Positions 55,910 through 64,000 of a stretch of DNA of 64,000 nucleotides are shown here, piece by piece. The notes below the pieces were generated by a model. That model was given only the letters and a program-made list of their open reading frames with translations, had not been told where the DNA came from and ran no database searches. This DNA comes from Distichodus sexfasciatus (lineage: Eukaryota > Chordata > Actinopteri > Characiformes > Distichodontidae): assembly GCA_032718565.1 (NCBI GenBank), contig JAVGVS010000040.1:3134429-3198428 (forward strand). The letters are read 5' to 3'. The position numbers and the translations under genes are program-made. Every line of letters starts with the position of its first letter. Within the stretch, counting starts at the first letter, position 1.

Positions 55910-58900
55910 GAAAAAAAACCCTCATTCAAATGAAGCTCTTCTTAACCTCAGAATTGGTTTTTAATGCAACTTAACGTGTTTAATAAAACCCATGTCTGTC
56001 TTTGTTGTGTGGTATGTGGCTGAAGGACGTTCAGATAGAATAACGTTGTACTGAAAATTTTCATTACAAAACAAAACAAGGTAATCAACGAATATGAATT
56101 AGTTCATTTTTGGAACTGTGAACTTAGTTAAAAAATTTTAAAAATCAACTATGAACATGAAGTAGTTCATTTTTATTTCAGTGAACTGAACTTTATAAAC
56201 TAGTTCTTTTACAGTATGAACTGGCTCAACACTGACCCCACTGCTATATTTCACATCCGAGCTAGCTCATACGGATTAGCTGCGTGTTCTCATGCATTCG
56301 CTAATCATTTGGAGTTCTTTACAACAGGTTGAACATGCACGTCATATTTTACAGTTTATGAAAACACGAAATAGCTAAATTAAACTTGGTGGTTGAACGG
56401 CAGCCGTCGGTGATGAGGGAATGGAGAAATTAGGAACCGCTTTGGACTTAGCATATGACAGACTGTCTTAGCGAACTTGCCCAGACTAGCAGGTAACTGC
56501 TGATGCTATGCAAGTAGACAGGGCCAGAGCAGGGCTAATGCTAAACATAACCTCTCCATGTAAGCAGGCTGTGTTTTAGTCCCAACCTATTTAGACCTAC
56601 CGTGAAAAACTGTTAAACTGCATCACTCCACAACGTCGCAAAACTGAATTCAGGGCTTTTCCACATCTTTTCAGACACATTTCACATGTTACCAAACCAA
56701 CGACGGTTTTCACCTTTACAAAGGTAATAGTGGAACACATCGATATATCAATCAGTCAAAAATAATGACGTGTTGTTTATTCATGGAATATTTTTGGAGG
56801 AAGGAACACTAATCATCAAGTCTTGCCAACTCTGATTGGTAAGGCTCTGAAGAGTTTGTTTCGCACACAAAAATTCATCTTGCTTCTGCAATTTCACCCG
56901 TTAATAGATTCTTTGAAGGATGCCGGAACTTTAATGTAAGTGTGAGTGTATATGTGTGTAAGTGTGAGAATATATGCGTTAGCGAGAGGTCAGACCTGTG
57001 CTGTGATGGTCCCTGAGAGGGAATCTCGTGGTTTTTCTCTTCATCACTGATGAATGGAGCTTTAATCTGCTTCCTGATGTTTTTCCGTGCTCTCGGGACC
57101 GCCTCGTTCCTCCCTCTCCACCCTTTTCATGCAGGCCTTTGATCAGAATCCAGCTCATCGTTCTCCACACACTTCCACCGCTCCGTTGGACAGGGACGTA
57201 TTTGTTTTCACTTTAATATTATTCGTAAAAATAGTACGAAATTATTCGGAGACAGTCTGTCATTTTTTTAACTCCCGCCCTGGGCTGCGCAGAATAAAAT
57301 CCATTTGGACTTTTATACAAGTGCACTCTTAACTACGAGTTCGAGTGCTCCCGCTCGGGGCTGTGTGTGTGGATAAGTGGGGCTTCATTTGTCTTGAAGT
57401 TCACGGTGTGAGAAGTGGCTGGTGCATATATGATGCATGTACTGTACTATGTGGAGACTTAAAAGCACATCTAAAGATTGCATGAAATGCTGGGAACTTG
57501 GCCTCGGTAAAATTCAGGGGTAGGGTTAGGGCTAGTGATACTGTGATCCATGATGTTTTTGTTCTTATTTAGTTGCATCCCTTCACAAATAGCGAGTTGT
57601 TGTTATTTATTTATCTATTTATTTGTTTAGTTAGTTAGTTATGTATCCTTACAGTGGTGTCCTGGTGTAAAAGCGCCGGCTGCAGGAGTTGTTTGTTTGA
57701 AGGGAGTTTATGAGAAGTCAGCAGTGTGTTTGGGTAATGGAGAGTTTTTTTTCTCGGAAGCTGTCTTCTCTCTCTTCTTCTCTCTCTCCCTCTCTCTCTC
57801 TCTCTCTTCTTTAGTTGCTCCTGCCGTCTCAGCACGGCGAGTGCGAAAATCCCCTCGGCAGCGCCGTCCTGACGCTTTGAGACCGACATCATCCTCCTGC
57901 ATCAGATAAACTCCCGAACGCTCCTGATAGTGCTGGCAAGAGTTTCAAAGACTTACTTCAATCCAGAAATCCCTTTTTTTAATTTTATTTTCCCCCCATA
58001 TCATCCTGAAAATGCATACAGGCCGTACCTGCTTGTGTCATCACAAAATCTTTTGTGATGTAAATGTTTTGAGAAATGCCAGTAGAGATAAAAAGTGGGT
58101 TAAAGGCAGTGGGGTAGAGCACCTGAGTGATTGTACGCTTTTACTGCATCTCATATTATAATATTATTCACCACTTTGTACTTCAGTGTGGGAGCATTCT
58201 CTATCGCAACGTTCTCTCGCCACTTATTAAAGATTATTTTACTTGTTATTGAAGTGTTTACAACAGTCTTTGCATATTTTGTCTCCCAATTTTGTTTGCC
58301 TAATTTGTCTACGGTCACATTTTGTTCTTTTAGAAGCTGGCGAGTTCACATCTCAACCAGCCCCGGTCAAAATCCTGGTGCAACAGGTTCAAACATCTTC
58401 CGGTTCCACTGTGCCAGTGTGATGGTGATTTGTGCCTGCTCCTCATCATTTCTGGAATGAAAAATTCATACCTACAAAATGAACAAAGGAAATCACTTTA
58501 AGATTTTGAGTCGAGCATTTCGTATAAACGGCTAACCTTTACTAACACCAGCAAAATACTTGTATTACTCCTGCAGTGTGCATGGTTCATATCAGATACT
58601 TCAGTACTCTTACTCAAATCATTTTCTTTGTAAGTCTGTAAGTAATCTGTACTTTTACTTGAATAGATTCCAGGTGTATAAGTACTTTTGCTTAGAGTAA
58701 GTTGACAGTATATGTTGGCTTATATGCAGCACATGGAGCACAGGCTTGAACTAATGAACTAATCTGGTTCTCAGGGTTTACTACTTCACTATTAAAAGTA
58801 AAAGCTGGGCCAATTTGGCCACACGAAGTAATGGAAAGAGTACACTTCACCAAACACACCAGGACTTTGACCTTAGAAGATACACTTGGAATCAAGTGAC

Positions 58901-58942
58901 TAAACTGTAAATATAGCTTAACTCACTGGAAACACCAACTTG
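55910..58942. other. Intergenic, no supported gene
   Basis: A CT run (57770-57812) ending in TTTAG precedes a 22-codon GC-rich frame, discussed as a weak exon candidate. 58.5-58.9 kb has TACTTTTACTTGA words of eroded DNA transposons like that at 31.8 kb. Otherwise unremarkable. Confidence 0.4.
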
Positions 58943-58943
58943 C

Positions 58944-59006
<63 letters not shown>

Positions 59007-59085
59007 ATGCAAGCAATAGACTGACAAGAACACAGAAAGACAGAAACAGATGAATGAAATAAATGAAAGAAAGAATTAGACAGTC

Positions 59086-59144
<59 letters not shown>

Positions 59145-59165
59145 CAGACAGACAGAAAGACAGAA

Positions 59166-59241
<76 letters not shown>
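58943..59241. repeat. GATA / GAAA / GACA compound microsatellite (Bkm-like)
   Basis: GATA array (58943-59007), spacer, GAAA array (59088-59130), GATA, GACA array with GAAA (59142-59200), GATA array (59198-59241). Joint GATA and GACA arrays are the make-up of Bkm satellite DNA, noted on vertebrate sex chromosomes and elsewhere. Confidence 0.95.
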
Positions 59242-59243
<2 letters not shown>

Positions 59244-60269
59244 AGAAAAAGAGAAAACCAGATTAGTGCATGACGTAAAGCCTAAAAAGTTGTCTGTATT
59301 TATTTATACAAATAAAAAGCGGAAAGTTCGTTGATATATGTTCAAGACACAAACAAACGACTCAGTACAAACAAAGATTAGAACATTCAGCTACTCAAAG
59401 TTTACTACTCTTATGCTTAAACGTGTACTTTGATATACTCAAAATGGCATTTTTATCCCCAAGAGGTTTTGAAACAGCACACTTACAATTATAGCACTTT
59501 ACACTTAATATTTTAGTATATAATCAAATTCTACTTAAGTTTGCTTTATAATATGAGTATACACATTATAAGGTTACTTATTTAACTAAACTTTATAAGA
59601 AAAACACTTAACCAACTAATAGAAGAATGATGGGTAGGTAAAAAGGAAGCAAGCAAAAATGAAAGAACTAAAGAAAAAAGAGATAGAGCTAAAGATTGAG
59701 CTAAAGAGATAGAAAGAAAGAAATAAAAAAAATCAAACAAATATTTGTACAAAGAATGAAAGGCATGTAGAACGAAATATAGGAAGAAAAAAAGAAACAA
59801 ACAATTATATGTAGAAAAAAGTATACTACAAGTACTTTAATTGTAATATGCCTGAAAGATGAACTTGAACTTTACTTAATTTAACTGAATTAACTGAGTA
59901 TACGTTTTTGGTACGAAGTTGAATTTTTCTTTGTTATTAAGGTTCAAAGTGTAACTTCACCTTGCACCTGAATCCTGCCTCCACCTTTCACTTCGACACC
60001 TCCACCAAGTCGTGAAGAGAGTTCAAAGGCTGGAATATTGTCGCCGTCTTGTCGCTCCACAACACCCAGCAGTCTTCTTGAAGGCGACGCATTCGGAATT
60101 TCTCCCGAGTGGCAGCGCTGACTAATGTGTTGTGCATGGCTAAACCAGCAGTTAAAGAGCAGATTGCTTTTTTATTTAATTTAAGGCTACACACCGAAAC
60201 CTCTTCATGACAGATCAAACCTAATGGCTGTAGGGCCGTTCCGAGCGGGGAATAAATCTTCAGTGGGAA
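59242..60269. other. Intergenic, no gene seen
   Basis: A/G-rich stretches (59640-59800) continue the purine bias of the microsatellite. No coding feature. Confidence 0.4.
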
Positions 60270-60690
60270 TCAATAGCTCTACACCTGATAAATTTCTCCC
60301 TGCTGACACTTTGAAATATCTGTGCAATCGTCCTCTTGTAAACCCAGACGGATCTTTCGGAAGATTCCCACGCTACCATTTATTTCCTCACTTTTCCCGG
60401 CGCTGACGGCGGTGCATATTTGACACCTATATTTTTGCCCCGTGCTGTCAGCAAATCTCTCTCTCTCTCTCTCTGTATATTGTTCCATGAATAACAGCCT
60501 CATTTCAATGCCCTGTTTGCTATTGTTTCCTTTGACAGCCCAGTGTCTACTCTTATTAACAAGCATCAATTTCTCCACCGTTTTGGTCTCTTGTTTTATT
60601 TCCAACTTGTCAAGTGCATGGAGAGCGCTGAAAGAGCTTATAAATAGAGACTCTGGGAGACTGTGCTGTCATTCGCAGTGTTTTTAGGGC
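60270..60690. other. Unique, base-balanced block, possible conserved non-coding element
   Basis: Contains GAATAACAGCCTCATTTCAA, TTGTTTCCTTTGACAGCCCA and TTATAAATAGAGACTCTGGG (an A/T core like a MEF2 or TATA word). Not repetitive and not evidently coding. Confidence 0.3.
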
Positions 60691-60915
60691 TGGGAGAAGA
60701 GAAGGTCACTGCAGCTGGATGACGATGTCGCTAATGTCTAGCTTCTCAGGAGTCCAGCAAAGTTTAACTTGTTTTTCGGTTTCATCGCTTTACTTCATTA
60801 TGCTTTCGGGGACGTTACATAGACGTCACGATGTTTGTAGCTAACTGACCTCATGTCTGTACCTCATTGATGGGCTGCATGAGCATGTTAACTTGAGGGC
60901 TTAAATACCAGGCAA

Positions 60916-61016
60916 ATTCTCAAATTACCTCAGTGGTACCTTTGACCGTCCAGTACTTGAGCTGGTGACCTATTCAAAGGCCAACTCCCCAACTGTTACA
61001 CTACTAATCTGCCAAA
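60916..61016 (-). repeat. SINE family A head fragment
   Basis: ACCTCAGTGGTACCTTTGAC, CAGTACTTGAGC and CCCAACTGTTACACTACTAA: only the tRNA-like half remains. Confidence 0.65.
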
Positions 61017-63639
61017 TAGCAATGCAGCATGACTACTTTCATTTTTCTCTCTTTACAAAGATTTGTATTTTCAGCTACCAGGTAGTTTCTGATTGGTGTA
61101 GAGTTGCATGTGACTTTTTTACAGTCTGTTGAAGCAAACAATCACAGAAACGTGGCGTTCAACACGCTAAAACTGCAACCTTCAAGTTCAACCATCAGCA
61201 CTGAAGTTCACTTTGACACACAAACGGTTTAATCGCGAACGCCCCGAAGCTTCTAAAGGCAGACGCCGCCTCAAAATGACGTAAGAGAATGTCTTCAAAG
61301 ACAAAAAGAGTTGCATCAGCGCTTTGACGACAGCTCGATTTGGGCTGATAATCGCCGAGTCCTCGGAGAGCAGCTGTCACGTCGTTCCCGATCCGTCTGA
61401 TGTTCTCTCGCTTCCCAGACGCTGCACGCTTTTACACCTTTTTTTTTTTTTTTTACCTCATACACCTTCCCTCAGGTCACGTTCGGGCCTTTTCACTGAA
61501 CGGCGTTTTCTCTGATTGTTGCAGGATCTTTTTCTACAAGTAAACAATGTGCTATTTAGTGTGAAATTCGGTTTGTCAGTTAAGGATAATCTCAACGACG
61601 AAGACGAGACCAAGGTTAAAATGACGTGCTCTTGTGATTAAATCTCCCATTGTGATAAAGTCCACAAAAAGAGAGTAGTAGAGATGGATAGAAAATAACA
61701 GGCTGCTACTTCCAAGCTATTCTTCAAGAGGCTGATGTAAGCGTTGCATGAATAGCAAATTCCCCAGGTCCTTATTTCTGATGTATGACGCCGTATTAGG
61801 GTTATTGTTGAATAAAAAAAAGAATAATTGAAGCTGAAGGAGGGAGTAAAACTCCAGGAAAAAAGGTCAAAAATTCTGAGATTAAAGCTGCTAATTTGTG
61901 TGAAGAGCTTGGATGTTCTCTGACGTAGAAAAATCATAAATATACAAGACAAAAGTCCAAATTTACAAGATTAAAGTTACAAATTTACCAGAGAAAAACA
62001 CAAATATTCTCTAACTTAGCAGAGTCATAAATTTGTGCCAAAAGCACCCAGCACCCTGACTTTACAATGTTAGAGAATATCCTCATAAATTTGTGACGAT
62101 AATCTTGCAAATGCACATTTTTAATGTTTTCTTAATTCACATCTACAAATCCACATTGATGGAAGATTGCTGGAAGCAAGAAACTGTGACCATGTTTATC
62201 AAAATCTGTCGTCATTTTTATCTACACTTATAAAAGGCAAAATGAACGGAGCTTACGCATTTGAGTGTAACTTGTGCAAGTTACAAGCTACCCTTTAAAA
62301 AAGTAGCTTCTGCAGTACTGCTTATGAGCCCCTGACCAACAAATTACCACCTTAAAATCACCACCATAACTACGAAATGAAAACCGAAGCTTGGTTGTAG
62401 CTTAACGACTATTAATCAGAAGTATCTTGTGGCTAGAAGACCTTCCTACAGGTGTAGCAATAAAATACTGGTTTATATTAGTCAAAGTGAAGGAGTTTGA
62501 GATGCTGTCGACTGATTCTGATGCACTAAAAGCCTCTCCTCCACTCCGAGCTGAGTTGCCTTTGCTTTGTTCCTCTGCAGTGCAGAGCAGAAATCTTTTT
62601 CAGCCTTCCACTGAATGTAAGCCAAATCCAGAAAATGACAGAGAATATAGTAATGCTTTCACTGCAGCCTTTGTAGAAGCATGCCAGGACGTGCCGGACG
62701 ACGTCGAGCTCCAGATAAAGGATACTCATTTCCATTGCAAATAATGAGTTCCGTTGTTTTTTCTTCCAGTTGTAGATGTCTCACTCTGATACCATTCTTT
62801 TTCTTATAACCCTTTTGAAAAGTCAGAAAACTCAAAATAGAAATCCTCCCATAGATGATCATTACCAAAAAAAAAAAAGAGACGTAGGGATCCCAGTAGG
62901 ATCTGCTGCAGCTTTAATGTTTTGGTCAAAATTTCCAGTATCCCTGATTGGCTCTTTGGACAGTAGAGAATAATTGTCAGGTTCTTGTAAGTTTGTGGCT
63001 TTAATATCTGAAATTATCTTTAAATATCTTTTCTGTTTAATTTACATGTTTTCTTGTTGAGTCTACATTGGCAAAGTGTGAAGCAAGTCTTTGTCAAATT
63101 TCCATTAAACTTGGTTTAACCGCCTCCTTCTTGGATACACAAGAACAATCATTCATTTGTGATTATCCGTTGGTGTCTCTAATTTCAGAAAATCTGAACT
63201 TTTTCCCCAAATTGTTTTGCTAGTCACTTTAAATCTTTTTCTATTAATTTGAGACATTAACCTCAGGAAATTTGACTTTTTCCAAGATTTATGACTAGTT
63301 TCTAGTTAATTTTTATCTTTTCTCTTTAATTCCACTTTGGTGAAGATGACATTTCCTCCAATTGGGTCTCAGCTGCCTGCTTCTTGGGTACATGACAAAA
63401 CCATCGATTTATTGTAAATTTGTAACTTGAATCTCAGAAATTTCAACTTTTTTCTTGCAAATATGTAACTTTACGTCATCAGAGACCACCCTCTAAGTCC
63501 ACCTTGGCAAATATGGAAGCAAGAAACGGAGGCCTTTGTCAAATTTTCATCAAACTCAGATTGAGTCTCAGCTGCCTGGTCCTTGGGTACATGAGAACGC
63601 CATCGATCTCCCCCCCACCCCCTTTAACCTCATCGACAT
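61017..63639. other. Intergenic; unique block at 61.2-61.44 kb
   Basis: 61200-61440 is CpG-richer and unique-looking (CGAACGCCCCGAAGCTTCTA, CGGAGAGCAGCTGTCACGTC). A 105-codon frame at 62427-62744 resembles nothing I know. 63.06-63.6 kb holds two loose copies of a ~430-base segment (GCAAAGTGTGAAGCAAGTCT and GCAAATATGGAAGCAAG, each then CTTTGTCAAATTTYCAT), a local duplication. Confidence 0.4.
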
Positions 63640-63960
63640 TCCGCAGCTGTGGCAATTAGCCACCGAGGACCCCCGGCCCTGACTGTTTGAAAAGTTCCCC
63701 TCCCCAGATTGCAAATGCGAATTAAATATTTATCGCTGGCCCAGAAATATCGGCAGATCGGGAGCAAACCGAGGCGAGGCAAGAGCGAGGCATTTATTAA
63801 ACAGAGAAATGCAGTTCAGTTCAGCGAAGGTCAGCGCTCGCCATCTCGTTTGTCGTGTTTTATTTTAATCACACACTCCAGCGTCTCTCTTAAGGAACAG
63901 CCAGCACAGAAAACAAAGAGTAATTGCTGGGCAGGAAGCCGATTTTCTTGAAATGGAAAG
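63640..63960. other. Unique, base-balanced block, possible conserved non-coding element
   Basis: Words such as GCAAATGCGAATTAAATATT, TATCGGCAGATCGGGAGCAA and GAGTAATTGCTGGGCAGG in non-repetitive DNA look like vertebrate developmental enhancers. This is appearance only. It runs to near the window end. Confidence 0.3.
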
Positions 63961-64000
63961 ACGTGTGATGACGGGAAATGAAAATGTGTATCCAGTGGAG

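Noticed and set aside
62427..62744. 105-codon frame as a gene
   Set aside because: No recognisable domain, no splice or promoter support, and unremarkable composition; kept only as unassigned DNA.

Overview
This is vertebrate nuclear DNA, most likely from a teleost fish. Two genes are recognisable, both on the minus strand, with GT-AG introns. The rest is AT-rich intergenic DNA full of fish-type mobile elements: tRNA-headed SINEs, LINE 3' tails, Tc1/mariner, hAT and piggyBac elements, and GATA/GACA and TA microsatellites. One SINE family has at least ten copies or fragments here. I cannot name the species. No prokaryotic operon, CRISPR array, rRNA or tRNA gene was seen.

Layout. 1-4470 is AT-rich without a gene. 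4.47-5.15 kb holds two CTCF-like motifs around a GATA/GAAA microsatellite. 7519-12430 (minus) is a seven-exon gene that I assembled by splice sites and reading phase; it encodes 423 residues and is called DNAAF8 (the C16orf71/Daap1 family), a cytoplasmic assembly factor for axonemal outer dynein arms. Its promoter carries an exact match to the RFX X-box of ciliary genes, plus two ETS sites. 15253-17055 (minus) is IGFALS, the secreted leucine-rich-repeat acid-labile subunit of the circulating IGF complex, with a likely untranslated first exon and one short intron. Human IGFALS and C16orf71 are both on 16p13.3, so finding them together fits a conserved chromosomal neighbourhood. Their functions are unrelated (motile cilia versus liver endocrine function).

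17.4-64 kb has no gene I can support. It holds datable transposon insertions (hAT copies with 8-bp target duplications, a piggyBac-type element with TTAA ends, decayed Tc1 transposase), tandem arrays, nested repeats, and several unique-looking, base-balanced blocks (about 37.0, 43.7, 46.4, 60.3, 61.2 and 63.6 kb) that could be conserved regulatory DNA. A reverse CTCF-like motif at 46.77 kb faces the forward pair near 5 kb, so the two genes may lie inside one chromatin loop. I saw no clearly new biological system. The best leads are the X-box promoter, the convergent CTCF-like motifs, a missing cysteine pair in IGFALS, and a hAT element that keeps a piece of BED zinc-finger coding sequence.
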